Assembly: GCA_009885605.1 (NCBI GenBank)
Contig: VFKK01000256.1
Location: forward strand, 1-17,075
Length of the DNA stretch: 17,075 nucleotides
Source of the DNA: Cyclobacteriaceae bacterium
GTDB lineage: Bacteria; Bacteroidota; Bacteroidia; Cytophagales; Cyclobacteriaceae
Reading direction: 5' to 3'
Below are positions 1 to 7,510 of this stretch, one piece after another. The notes below the pieces were generated by a model. The model was not told the origin of the DNA, made no database searches, and saw only the letters and a list, made by a program, of their open reading frames with translations. Each line of letters starts with the position of its first letter. Position 1 is the stretch's first letter. A program made the position numbers and the translations under genes.

Positions 1-1232
1 TCCCTGATATAAGCAAATCCATACAATTGGTAGATAAATCCTGAATCAGAACCAGCTGTAACCCGGCCTCCACGATTTTTATATTCATTTACAAAAGTCA
101 TCCAAAGACGGTAATTTTCTTTCCACTGCACTTCTTCCTCAGTTGTCCAGTCAAACCAATAAGACCCGTGAGATTGCCTGCTTGGCGCATAGAATCTCCA
201 AAGAGATGGTAACGTGTAGACATCGTGCCACTCGGCAGTGCGGGCCCTCATCAGATCTCTGTTGGCTTCGTAAATATTGAAAGTAGGATCAAGGGTAAAA
301 TCGAGTTCCAGTAATTCATTCATCACCTTATTCCAGTGGTCTGAAAATGGCGGTGCCGCTTGGCTCCAAAGCTTTCCAGCTTCTCCGAATCGATGCTGCT
401 CGTTTTGATAATTGTAATCCAACCTGAAATCCTGAATTGTACGATCCTGAAAAAGTGCTTCAGGCAAACCATACCAATGCTCCATAGTAGTCAATCCTGC
501 TCTGGCAGAATTAAGCACGTTCCATCTGGCAACATCCAATTGCTGATGGTGCATTGCAGAGCCTTTTCCAAGTCGTTTATTTTCTTCCATTGCTGCTTGC
601 AAGACCTCCGGTTTTCCTCCGAAAAACTTGATTCCATCCGCACCTTTTTTAGCGTTTTCAGTTACCCAAGCTTTTGCCTGAGCTTCAGTTGTTATCGGAG
701 TTTCTGATCCTTGACCAAAAGCTGTGTAGGCAAGGATTCTCGGCGCGGTAATTTCATTGGTCGAAGACTTCTGCTTATGCTCCAAAACCCAATCCAGGCC
801 ATTTCCGGTCGATGGATCTCTGATGGTGGTGATTCCATGTGCCATCCAAAGTTTAAAGACATATTCCGCAGGAGTGCCTTGTCCTGATCCGCCGATATGA
901 CTGTGCATATCCACAAAACCTGGCAACATGTAATGACCCTCCAACTCATAGACTTTATCATTCGGCCCGGCTTTCGGTCTTCGATCTTCATTGATGGGAA
1001 GCCCTGGATATCCCACTACCTGGATTTGGGCGATTTTATTTTTCACCACCACAATATCTACCGGACCTACGGGTGGAGCTCCTGTGCCGTCCAGCAAAAT
1101 CAGGCCTCGAAATATCAGTCTGTCAAAAGGACCTTCCCCTTCGTCACGGGCAGGAGAAGGCATAATCTGGGCAAGGAGTGTGAGGGCAAGTGAAATGCTG
1201 AAAAATAAGGTGAGTAAAATTTTCTTTTTCAT
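1..1232 (-). CDS. Secreted metal-dependent amidohydrolase (3' end beyond window)
   Basis: The frame stays open from an ATG at 1232 to the left edge, giving 410 residues with no stop, so the C-terminus lies outside. Residues 1-22 form a signal peptide (Lys-rich start, Leu-rich core, ending LLAQ), so the protein is exported. The metal-ligand motif GFVDMHSHIGG has H110 and H112, following a short beta domain typical of amidohydrolases. GADGIKFF (K202), the His residues near 228-229 and 252, and AGSDSG (D396) match the remaining metal and catalytic positions of the superfamily. The family hydrolyses amide, ester or cyclic bonds; substrates vary widely (imidazolonepropionase-like, dipeptidase and others) and cannot be read from this sequence. 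The frame is also open upstream to an ATG at 1325, which would add 31 hydrophilic residues. I chose 1232 because it places the signal peptide at the N-terminus. The gene lies downstream of the fabI terminator, so it is probably a separate unit. Confidence 0.88.
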   Translation of the reverse strand, partial: MKKKILLTLFFSISLALTLLAQIMPSPARDEGEGPFDRLIFRGLILLDGTGAPPVGPVDIVVVKNKIAQIQVVGYPGLPINEDRRPKAGPNDKVYELEGHYMLPGFVDMHSHIGGSGQGTPAEYVFKLWMAHGITTIRDPSTGNGLDWVLEHKQKSSTNEITAPRILAYTAFGQGSETPITTEAQAKAWVTENAKKGADGIKFFGGKPEVLQAAMEENKRLGKGSAMHHQQLDVARWNVLNSARAGLTTMEHWYGLPEALFQDRTIQDFRLDYNYQNEQHRFGEAGKLWSQAAPPFSDHWNKVMNELLELDFTLDPTFNIYEANRDLMRARTAEWHDVYTLPSLWRFYAPSRQSHGSYWFDWTTEEEVQWKENYRLWMTFVNEYKNRGGRVTAGSDSGFIYQLYGFAYIR

Positions 1233-1378
1233 CTGTTTATATTTTGTTTTTTTAATGTCAGATGGAATCTCGCCTGTTTGATAATCATTAAAATGTGTGA
1301 CGAATTCGTTCATGCTCGATTTCATAAGGGATGGTGGCTTTTATGAGATCAATAAGTTAGGAGAAAAAGCAGCAAGAA

Positions 1379-1403
1379 CAAATTTGCATTATTTGAACTG
1401 TCA
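1379..1403 (-). promoter_or_regulatory. Possible promoter for the amidohydrolase gene
   Basis: On the minus strand a TTTG is followed after 17 nt by CAAATTTG, which matches the Bacteroidota -7 consensus TAnnTTTG at every defined base except the first. A start near 1375 would leave a leader of about 140 nt before the ATG at 1232, which is long. The -7 octamer is its own reverse complement, so direction rests only on the upstream TTTG. I saw no better match between here and the gene. Confidence 0.25.
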
Positions 1404-1407
1404 CAAA

Positions 1408-1444
1408 CAAAAAAGCCCGCCAGGAATTCCTGACGGGCTTTTGA
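1408..1444 (-). terminator. Intrinsic terminator of fabI
   Basis: A 10-bp stem (GCCCGTCAGG / CCTGGCGGGC on the minus strand) closes an AATT loop and is followed by TTTTTTG, about 20 nt after the fabI stop codon. One stem pair is U-G in minus-strand RNA but would be a C-A mismatch in plus-strand RNA. The hairpin therefore forms properly only in the fabI direction. An A-run on the 5' side extends the stem. Confidence 0.88.
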
Positions 1445-1461
1445 ATTAAGGTTGGTGGTTT

Positions 1462-2277
1462 TTATAAATCTTTGAATTTCTCCATGATATCTTCCGAAAT
1501 CCCGGTGAAGGAATATCCTCCGTCGTGGAAAAGGTTTTGCATGGTCACAAGTCGAGTGTAATCGGAGAACATGGTTACAATATATTCTGCACAAGCCTCA
1601 GCCGAAGCGTTTCCAAGTGGAGAAAGTGAATCTGCAAAATTGAAGAAAGAGTCAAATCCACCGATTCCTGTTCCTGCAGTAGTTTTGGTAGGAGACTGAG
1701 AAATCGTATTTACACGAACTTTCTTCAGCTTACCGAATCTGTATCCGTAACCTCTTGCGATGCTTTCCAGCAACGCTTTGGCATCAGCCATATCTGTATA
1801 AAAAGGAAATACCCGCTGAGCTGCGATGTAGGAAAGTCCAATGATGGATCCCCATTCATTCATCGCATCCTGCTTCTCAGCCACCTGCATCATTTTGTGG
1901 AAAGAAATCGCAGATACGTCATAAGACTTCATTGCCCACTCATAATTCAGATCACCATAAGATCTGCCTTTTCTGATATTTGGAGACATCCCGATAGAAT
2001 GCAACAAGAAGTCAAAATTACCTCCGAGATATTCTTTTGCTTCTGTGTAAAGCTTCTCGATATCTTCCAGACTAGTAGCATCAGCCGGTATTACAATGGT
2101 GTTACATTCCTGAGCGAGTTCATTGATTGCTCCCATTCTCATGGCGATTGGGGCATTGGTAAGGACGAATTTCGCTCCTTGCTCTTTGGCTTTCAGGGCG
2201 GTTTTCCAGGCGATGGAGTTCTCATCCAGCGCTCCTGTGATGATGCCCACTTTTCCTTTCAGCAAATTTTCTGGCAT
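1462..2277 (-). CDS. fabI: Enoyl-[acyl-carrier-protein] reductase (NADH), FabI
   Basis: FabI carries out the last step of each fatty-acid elongation cycle, reducing trans-2-enoyl-ACP to acyl-ACP with NADH in the cytoplasm. The 271 residues match the usual FabI length. Visible signatures are the N-terminal nucleotide-binding segment GIITGALDENSIAW (residues 11-24), LLHSIGMSPN (91-100), and the catalytic Y150, Y160 and K167 in the divergent SDR spacing Y-x6-K. The substrate-loop segment is TISQSPTKTTAGTGIGGF (191-208). The NTISQSP and ATSLED wording is typical of Bacteroidota FabI. It starts 86 bp after recN, has its own weak -7 element, and ends in a strong terminator. It could be transcribed alone or by readthrough from the recN operon. 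Confidence 0.96.
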   Translation of the reverse strand: MPENLLKGKVGIITGALDENSIAWKTALKAKEQGAKFVLTNAPIAMRMGAINELAQECNTIVIPADATSLEDIEKLYTEAKEYLGGNFDFLLHSIGMSPNIRKGRSYGDLNYEWAMKSYDVSAISFHKMMQVAEKQDAMNEWGSIIGLSYIAAQRVFPFYTDMADAKALLESIARGYGYRFGKLKKVRVNTISQSPTKTTAGTGIGGFDSFFNFADSLSPLGNASAEACAEYIVTMFSDYTRLVTMQNLFHDGGYSFTGISEDIMEKFKDL

Positions 2278-2309
2278 ATAGCTATTGGGTTGTTTCTAAA
2301 ATGATCGCG

Positions 2310-2317
2310 TAAAAATA
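2310..2317 (-). promoter_or_regulatory. Possible -7 element for fabI
   Basis: TATTTTTA on the minus strand matches TAnnTTTG except for the final G and would give a leader of about 25 nt for fabI. I see no clear TTTG or TTG at the usual -33 distance, so this is weak. The same context, CCCTATTTTTA, also occurs just upstream of the DUF4835 gene. Confidence 0.3.
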
Positions 2318-2363
2318 GGGAAATTTTATGATTCCGGACTTTCATTTGATCGTTGGCGGAGAT

Positions 2364-4016
2364 TTACCTGCGAAGTAACTCTCTTGCGCTTTCCAAAGCA
2401 GAAGCAGATGGGGTTGCTCCCGCGATCATTTTGGCAAGCTCCTGGATACGGCCCTCTTCTTCAAGCAATTTGATTTTGCTGACAGTTTTCGCCGATGAAT
2501 TATCCTTGTAAACAAAGTAATGCAAATCACCTTGACCCGCTACTTGCGGCAGATGTGTGATGCAAATCACTTGGTGATTTTGGGAAATTTCTTTCATCAT
2601 TCGCACCATTTGAAGTGCAACTTCTCCGGAAATCCCGGTATCGATCTCGTCAAAAATCAGAGTTGGCAAAGCCATTTTATCTGCCATTAAATATTTGATT
2701 GCAAAAAGCAATCTGGAGAATTCACCGCCTGAAGCTACTTTTTTCAGCGGCTGCGGAGATGATCCCTTATTGGCAGAGAAAAGCAATTCAATCTCATCCA
2801 TTCCTCCGGGATTGGGTTCGGTAGACTTATGCTCCACTACCAGTTTGGCGTTTTCCATGCCCAAGCCGGCTAGTAGTTTTTCTAAAGATTTTTGAAAATC
2901 CGGAAAGCAAGACACTCGAAGCTTTCGAAGTTTTTCCCCGGACTCCTCTATTTGCTTTTCAGCTTGATCCAATGTGGCTTTTGCTACCCTCAGGGTTTCA
3001 TCCAGATTTTGAAACTGGAATACTTTGTCTGCCAACTCAGCTTCCAAAGCCATTAATTCCTCTACAGAGTTTACTCCATGCTTCTTTTGAAGCTGGTAAA
3101 TCTTACTCAGGCGCTCACGAATTCCTTCCAGCTTTTCAAAATCAACTTCTATCCCGCCCTCTTCGTCTGCAAGTGTATCTGCCAGATCTTTTACCTCAAT
3201 TAATGAACTTTGAAATCGCTCACGTAAGGCCTGAAACTTATGAGCCAGTCTCTCAAGTGACTGCATTCCATGCTGAATTTGAGCCATCCCCTGAATCACA
3301 CCAAATTGCTCATCCTGAAAAAGGTTGAGCATCTCGTTGATTTTCAATTTGATTTCTTCCGCATTCTCGAGGACTTCCTGGGTAGATTCTAGTTCAGATT
3401 GCTCTCCTGCCTGAAGACTCAGCGCACCCAATTCATCCAGTTGAAATTGGTTGAAATCAGCCTCCTTTTGTAATTCCTGAGCTTTTTGCTTGAGTTCGTG
3501 ATAGGCTTTCTGGCTTTGTTTGAAGGTCTTATAGTCTGTTTTGTATTGTTTAAGTTCTGCCTGAGTTTGGGCAAAAGCATCTATCAGCCCAAGTTGATAG
3601 CTTCCCTCTCCAAGTTGCAGCGTGTCGTGCTGAGAATGAACATCCATCAGGTAGGCACCCAACAATTTCAATGTGTCCAGGAGAACAGGTGTGTCGTTGA
3701 CGAAGGAGCGGGATTTTCCTCCAGGACTGATCTCACGTCGAATGATGCAGGTCGGATCAAAGTCCAGTTCTGCACTTTCGAAGAAGTCCTTCAATCCATA
3801 CTCCCCGATCTCAAAAACCCCTTCAATGACACATTTTTTATCTTCATGCAGCAAGACTTTGGTATCTGCTCGATTCCCAAGCAACATCCCCATTGCCCCC
3901 AGCATAATTGATTTTCCGGCACCGGTTTCACCCGTAATCATGCTGAGACCTTTACTCGGCTGCATGAGAAGTTGATCAATCAGAGCATAATTTGAAATGC
4001 TGAGGGACTTTAGCAT
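2364..4016 (-). CDS. recN: DNA repair ATPase RecN
   Basis: RecN is an SMC-like ATPase that acts early in recombinational repair of double-strand breaks. The 550-residue length is normal. The Walker A motif GETGAGKS lies at residues 29-36 and a Q-loop region HSQHD at 128-131. A coiled-coil section rich in Glu, Gln and Leu covers roughly 150-365. The ABC signature ASGGEFSR is at 428-435, Walker B LIFDEID at 453-459, and the switch His of ITHLPQVA at 488. The C-terminal MIAGATPSASALESARELL is typical of RecN. It is the last gene of the bamD-rpoZ-coaBC-DUF4835-recN run, 41 nt after the DUF4835 stop, and has a possible internal promoter of its own. Confidence 0.96.
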   Translation of the reverse strand: MLKSLSISNYALIDQLLMQPSKGLSMITGETGAGKSIMLGAMGMLLGNRADTKVLLHEDKKCVIEGVFEIGEYGLKDFFESAELDFDPTCIIRREISPGGKSRSFVNDTPVLLDTLKLLGAYLMDVHSQHDTLQLGEGSYQLGLIDAFAQTQAELKQYKTDYKTFKQSQKAYHELKQKAQELQKEADFNQFQLDELGALSLQAGEQSELESTQEVLENAEEIKLKINEMLNLFQDEQFGVIQGMAQIQHGMQSLERLAHKFQALRERFQSSLIEVKDLADTLADEEGGIEVDFEKLEGIRERLSKIYQLQKKHGVNSVEELMALEAELADKVFQFQNLDETLRVAKATLDQAEKQIEESGEKLRKLRVSCFPDFQKSLEKLLAGLGMENAKLVVEHKSTEPNPGGMDEIELLFSANKGSSPQPLKKVASGGEFSRLLFAIKYLMADKMALPTLIFDEIDTGISGEVALQMVRMMKEISQNHQVICITHLPQVAGQGDLHYFVYKDNSSAKTVSKIKLLEEEGRIQELAKMIAGATPSASALESARELLRR

Positions 4017-4037
4017 GAATATGTGTTAGATGCGGAA

Positions 4038-4045
4038 CAAATCTA
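4038..4045 (-). promoter_or_regulatory. Possible internal -7 element for recN
   Basis: TAGATTTG on the minus strand is a full match to the Bacteroidota -7 consensus TAnnTTTG, 21 nt before the recN ATG, implying a leader of about 17 nt. A TTG/TTTG at -33 is not evident. A T-run (TTTTTTT) lies immediately upstream, after a weak 5-bp hairpin across the DUF4835 stop codon, so some attenuation between the two genes is conceivable but unproven. Confidence 0.4.
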
Positions 4046-4057
4046 AAAAAATCGAGG

Positions 4058-4960
4058 CTAGCTTTTCAGAAGCTCATTATACTTTCTGGCATTATTTGGA
4101 TCCACATCCAATAATAATTTAACAGCTTCTGTACGTAACTCCAGAGATGCATTCATTAAAATCTTAGAGATTTCATCACTTTTTGCATCAATGAATGAAA
4201 TGGTGAAAATTCCGTTTGGCTGGGCTTTATTGGCTTCTGAAACTAGTCTGATAGCTTGAACCATATTTTTGTAAGCAGTTTCCGGATCTGCCTGCAGAAT
4301 ATCCAGCCCTTGTCTGTGATATAAATAATACGCGTCCCGGATCGTGGAGAATACGGATGAAGTATAAATGTCATTGATCAGCCAATACCGATTTCGTCTG
4401 TCCGAAGTACTCTGTATCCAGCCGGGACGCCCCGATTGCTGTGCATTATTAACAATATCATTTGCCACTTCAAAAAAATCATCCCCTCCTTTACTTGAGA
4501 AAGTATCATAATCCAAACCCAGTGCAATGTGTGCATAGAATGCCAGCAGAGAACTTATGTTATTCAAATAAGTGAATCTGTTAAACTCCAAAGGATAAGA
4601 TTCAATGTATTCAAAATTCCAGTTTCGATCCACAAAGTTGAAAACAAGGGACTCGTAATTGGTACCATAAATCGGCCGAACTGTTTGGATCTGAACCGTG
4701 GCCTCGTAATATCCTACCTGAGGTACGTCATTAATGGTAATCAAAAGGTTTCCTTTGATCCTTTCTTCCGGACGAAACTCCTCTGTGGTCCAGGATCGAC
4801 CGTTGAGAAATTGCTCAAAACTGGATTTCATCTGATTGAAAACATCAGTGTTTTGAATCCTCGCTCTGTCGCTGTTGATAATTACGGTGAAATCTAATTC
4901 CTGCGAAAAGCCGGCCTGAGCCAGGCAGAAAAGCAAAAGCGTAAATAGCCATTTCTTCAT
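4058..4960 (-). CDS. DUF4835 family protein (PorD-type, T9SS-associated)
   Basis: This 300-residue exported protein belongs, from overall appearance and gene position, to the DUF4835 family. That family is restricted to Bacteroidota, and some annotation pipelines name it type IX secretion system protein PorD. I recognise it mainly by the N-terminal pattern after the signal peptide (ELDFTVIINSDR, then the QNTDVFNQMKSSFEQFLNGR stretch) and by the conserved neighbourhood between coaBC and recN. Residues 1-20 form a signal peptide ending FSQ. There are no further membrane segments, so a periplasmic or outer-membrane-associated location is likely. The biochemical role is not established. It follows coaBC by 28 nt in the operon. 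Confidence 0.85.
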   Translation of the reverse strand: MKKWLFTLLLFCLAQAGFSQELDFTVIINSDRARIQNTDVFNQMKSSFEQFLNGRSWTTEEFRPEERIKGNLLITINDVPQVGYYEATVQIQTVRPIYGTNYESLVFNFVDRNWNFEYIESYPLEFNRFTYLNNISSLLAFYAHIALGLDYDTFSSKGGDDFFEVANDIVNNAQQSGRPGWIQSTSDRRNRYWLINDIYTSSVFSTIRDAYYLYHRQGLDILQADPETAYKNMVQAIRLVSEANKAQPNGIFTISFIDAKSDEISKILMNASLELRTEAVKLLLDVDPNNARKYNELLKS

Positions 4961-4965
4961 AGCAC

Positions 4966-4993
4966 TAAAAATAGGGATTTATCCAAGTTCAAA
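4966..4993 (-). promoter_or_regulatory. Weak promoter candidate before DUF4835 gene
   Basis: On the minus strand TTTG is followed after 16 nt by TATTTTTA, one base off TAnnTTTG. The TTTG lies inside the end of coaBC. If used, transcription would start about 2 nt before the ATG. It may simply be chance in AT-rich intergenic DNA. Confidence 0.22.
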
Positions 4994-6197
4994 CCTGTAC
5001 CGGCACTAATTTGATTTGATCGAGGATCAAACTTGCAATTTGATTTTTTGGAGAAATGCCCGTTTGAGTAGATGCCCCGGAGCGATGAAATATGTGCACC
5101 TTGTTAGTATCCAACTGAAATCCGGCACCTGCTTCCTTCATAGAGTTGAGGACAATGATGTCAAGATTCTTCTTTTTCAGCTTGGATTGAGCATTTTTAG
5201 ATTCGTTTTCGGTTTCCAACGCAAACCCAACATGAATCTGATTGAGCTTTTTCTCCAAACCCAAAGAATAGGCGATGTCTACATTTTTGATCAAATGAAT
5301 CGATAATTCAGCATCATTCTTTTTGATTTTCTCTTTAGCCACTTTTGCCGGAGCATAATCGGCTACCGCTGCTGCAAAAACAGAAATATCCATTTTTGGA
5401 TGCAGGGCTTTCGCAGCTTCAAACATTTCATTTGCAGATCTGATATCCTTCCAATGAAATCTTTCTTTATTAACCTTCAAAGAAATCGGACCGGAAATCA
5501 CAAAAACGTCCGCTCCTCTCTCCAGAAATGCTTCAGCTAGGGCATAGCCCATTTTTCCGCTTGAGTGATTGCTGATGAATCGAACCGGGTCAATCGCTTC
5601 CTGAGTTGGACCCATCGTGATCTGGACTTTCTTTCCTTTAAAATCCTGAGTTTTGGAGAAAAACTCCTCCACTTTTTCAAGAATATTCTCAGGCTCCATC
5701 ATTCGTCCCTGTCCGGAAAGTCCGCTGGCTAATTCTCCGGTTTCAGCATCCAAAATCTGATTTCCAAATGAAAGCAAACGTTTTAGATTTTCTCTGACAG
5801 AGGGATGTTGATACATATCCAAGTCCATCGCCGGGGCAATCATGACCGGGCATCTTGCGGATAGATAGGTAGCTGAAAGTAAATTGTCACAAATCCCATT
5901 TGCAAACTTGGCCACAGTATTTGCACTGATTGGGGCCACCAAAAATAAATCTGCCCAAAGGCCCAATTCAACATGATTGTTCCAAACGCCCGAATCATCC
6001 TTTTGGAATTTACTTAAAACGGGCTTTTTTGACAAAGTTGCCAACGTGAGCGGGGTAATAAAATCAAAAGCAGAAGCGCTCATAATGATTTGCACTTCTG
6101 CTCCTGCTTTGACTAATAATCGGGTAAGAAAGGCACTCTTGTATGCGGCGATGCTGCCGGTCACACCCAGTAAAATCCTTTTACCCTTGAGGCTCAT
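4989..6197 (-). CDS. coaBC: Bifunctional phosphopantothenoylcysteine decarboxylase / phosphopantothenate-cysteine ligase
   Basis: CoaBC makes 4'-phosphopantetheine for coenzyme A. The C-terminal CoaB domain ligates cysteine to phosphopantothenate and the N-terminal flavoprotein CoaC domain decarboxylates the product. At 402 residues the length is normal. CoaC motifs are GSIAAYK (14-20), the active-site H75 in NHVELG, SANTVAKFANG (91-101), and PAMDLDMY (122-129). CoaB shows VQITMGPTQEAIDPVRFISN (191-210), HSSGKMGYALAEAF, and the lysine-rich KEKIKK loop after AAVADYAPAKV. Two positions that are Asn125 and Cys158 in E. coli Dfp are Asp125 and Ser158 here. I believe this is typical of Bacteroidota but could not check. 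The start lies 3 nt after the rpoZ stop, so the two genes are almost certainly co-transcribed. Confidence 0.96.
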   Translation of the reverse strand: MSLKGKRILLGVTGSIAAYKSAFLTRLLVKAGAEVQIIMSASAFDFITPLTLATLSKKPVLSKFQKDDSGVWNNHVELGLWADLFLVAPISANTVAKFANGICDNLLSATYLSARCPVMIAPAMDLDMYQHPSVRENLKRLLSFGNQILDAETGELASGLSGQGRMMEPENILEKVEEFFSKTQDFKGKKVQITMGPTQEAIDPVRFISNHSSGKMGYALAEAFLERGADVFVISGPISLKVNKERFHWKDIRSANEMFEAAKALHPKMDISVFAAAVADYAPAKVAKEKIKKNDAELSIHLIKNVDIAYSLGLEKKLNQIHVGFALETENESKNAQSKLKKKNLDIIVLNSMKEAGAGFQLDTNKVHIFHRSGASTQTGISPKNQIASLILDQIKLVPVQV

Positions 6198-6200
6198 ATC

Positions 6201-6515
6201 TTACTCCTCTGTCTCTTTTGCCGGATATCTATGGTAAACTTTACCTTCCATAAACTCCTCTAGTCCAAGAGTAGACGGCTTAGGCATTCTCTCATAGAAT
6301 TTTGAAATCTCGATTTGCTCTTTGTTTTCAAATACTTCCTCAAGATTGTCAACTGTAGACGCAAATTCTGAAAGCTTATTATTCAATTCTTCTTTCAAAG
6401 TAGTTGAAATCTGCTTTGCACGCTGACCTGCCACATGAAGAGACTCATAGATATTACCAGTCTTATCTGCGATTTTGTCCAGGTCACGAGTGATAATGGA
6501 GGGATTAGTAGCCAT
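6201..6515 (-). CDS. rpoZ: DNA-directed RNA polymerase subunit omega
   Basis: Omega is the small subunit that helps fold and recruit beta' into RNA polymerase. This 104-residue protein has the omega/Rpb6-like segment GNIYESLHVAGQRAKQI (residues 20-36), corresponding to the conserved helix that contacts beta'. The acidic C-terminal half is typical of Bacteroidota omega proteins, which look only distantly like the E. coli one. The context supports the call, because rpoZ next to coaBC recurs across several bacterial phyla. It lies 31 nt after bamD and 3 nt before coaBC. Confidence 0.9.
   Translation of the reverse strand: MATNPSIITRDLDKIADKTGNIYESLHVAGQRAKQISTTLKEELNNKLSEFASTVDNLEEVFENKEQIEISKFYERMPKPSTLGLEEFMEGKVYHRYPAKETEE
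6204..6209 (-). promoter_or_regulatory. Shine-Dalgarno-like site for coaBC
   Basis: GAGGAG sits 6 nt before the coaBC ATG, inside the last codons of rpoZ. This is a rare SD-like match in this window, where other starts lack one. It also encodes two of the terminal Glu residues of RpoZ, so it may be coincidental. Bacteroidota generally do not rely on SD pairing. Confidence 0.35.
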
Positions 6516-6546
6516 ATTCGAATTAGATTATGTTTCTATTTATTGA

Positions 6547-7443
6547 TTAATTATCCACCGGTTTGGCGGAAATAATGGTAGCATTTTGAGCAGCCAATCG
6601 GTCTGCAATTTCTTTCTTCAATTTCTGATGCTCTGCAAGCTCTTCTCTTGTTTCTACTTCGTAATCCTTCACTTTACCGGTAAAACCGCTTGTAGGATAC
6701 CTTTGATAGAAACTGCTTGCAAATTTAAGTGCTTCATTCAAGCGTTCTTCTTTCTTCGAATAAGCGCTGTTTTTGGCGTAGCCTGTCCCAACTTCTACTA
6801 GCTTGTACGCCAATTCTTCGTTGTATTTACTTTCAGGAAAATCCTTTGTGAAATTCTGAAAGTTGATGATACAAGCTCTGTAAAAATCGCCGGGATACAG
6901 ACCATCTTTCAATCTGTAATACATAGAAGATTCCTGATAAGCTTTCTCTTCAAACCTTTTCTGAAGATCCGTAAGCATTCCCATAGCTCTCTCGTAACTA
7001 GCTGATCCAGGGAAAACAGTAACAAACTGTTGAATTGCGCTGACCGCTTCCTGACTGCTTTGCTGATCCAGATTAAAATCCGGAGCATCCAAATACAGGG
7101 AATAAGCATTCATGAACAACGCCTCCTCAGCCAACGGGCTTCTATTGTAAGTTCTGTAGAAAGTACTGAAATACCCCGCAGCCTCTATGTATCGCTTTGT
7201 TTTGAAATGGCAGTTAGCATAGTTGTAATCAGCAAGTTCCGCCTTTTCACTTCCCCGGATTACCGGAAGCACTTTATCGTAAAGTATAATCGCTTTATTG
7301 TATTCTCCTGCTTGATAATAGCTATTAGCGCCTGCATAGAGTTCTTCCCAATTGGTGCTTTTCTCCAATTTATTGAAAGGACCGCAGGAGCCCAAAGCCA
7401 AGGAAATAAGAAGAATAAGGATGAATTGTACGCGCATGTTCAT
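6547..7443 (-). CDS. bamD: Outer-membrane assembly lipoprotein BamD
   Basis: BamD is the essential lipoprotein partner of BamA in inserting beta-barrel proteins into the outer membrane. With the ATG at 7443 the protein has 298 residues. A lipoprotein signal peptide ends in the lipobox LGSC with Cys20. Helical TPR-like repeats follow, visible as YYQAGEYNKAIILYDKVL (about residues 42-59), NYANCHFKTKRYIEAAGYF, and AIQQFVTVFPGSASYERA. The pattern 'F...FP.S.Y...A' is characteristic of the BamD/ComL family. A longer frame begins with a TTG at 7449, but two in-frame ATGs (7443 and 7437) make that start unlikely, and the promoter just upstream leaves only about 8-14 nt of leader. It heads the rpoZ-coaBC-DUF4835-recN operon. 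Confidence 0.92.
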   Translation of the reverse strand: MNMRVQFILILLISLALGSCGPFNKLEKSTNWEELYAGANSYYQAGEYNKAIILYDKVLPVIRGSEKAELADYNYANCHFKTKRYIEAAGYFSTFYRTYNRSPLAEEALFMNAYSLYLDAPDFNLDQQSSQEAVSAIQQFVTVFPGSASYERAMGMLTDLQKRFEEKAYQESSMYYRLKDGLYPGDFYRACIINFQNFTKDFPESKYNEELAYKLVEVGTGYAKNSAYSKKEERLNEALKFASSFYQRYPTSGFTGKVKDYEVETREELAEHQKLKKEIADRLAAQNATIISAKPVDN

Positions 7444-7454
7444 TTTCAAGACCG

Positions 7455-7485
7455 CAAATATACGGGATAATTATTCGTATTCAAA
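7455..7485 (-). promoter_or_regulatory. Promoter of the bamD-rpoZ-coaBC-DUF4835-recN operon
   Basis: On the minus strand TTTG (7485-7482) and TATATTTG (7462-7455) are separated by 19 nt. This is an exact match to the Bacteroidota housekeeping promoter TTTG-N19-TAnnTTTG. Transcription should begin near 7451, giving a very short leader for bamD. It is the best promoter match in the window. Confidence 0.75.
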
Positions 7486-7510
7486 TGGAATGGGAAAGGT
7501 CAGAGCAGGC

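Noticed and set aside
360..991. Open frames of about 100 residues on both strands within the left-edge gene
   Set aside because: They lie in other frames of a continuous amidohydrolase reading frame with a signal peptide and ordered metal-ligand motifs. Their own translations show no recognisable composition or domain.
4529..4897. A 122-residue plus-strand open frame opposite the DUF4835 gene
   Set aside because: It is antisense to a gene with a signal peptide and conserved operon position, with no start signal or motif of its own.
7030..7470. A 146-residue plus-strand open frame opposite bamD
   Set aside because: It is antisense to the BamD signal peptide and TPR repeats, and runs across the operon promoter.
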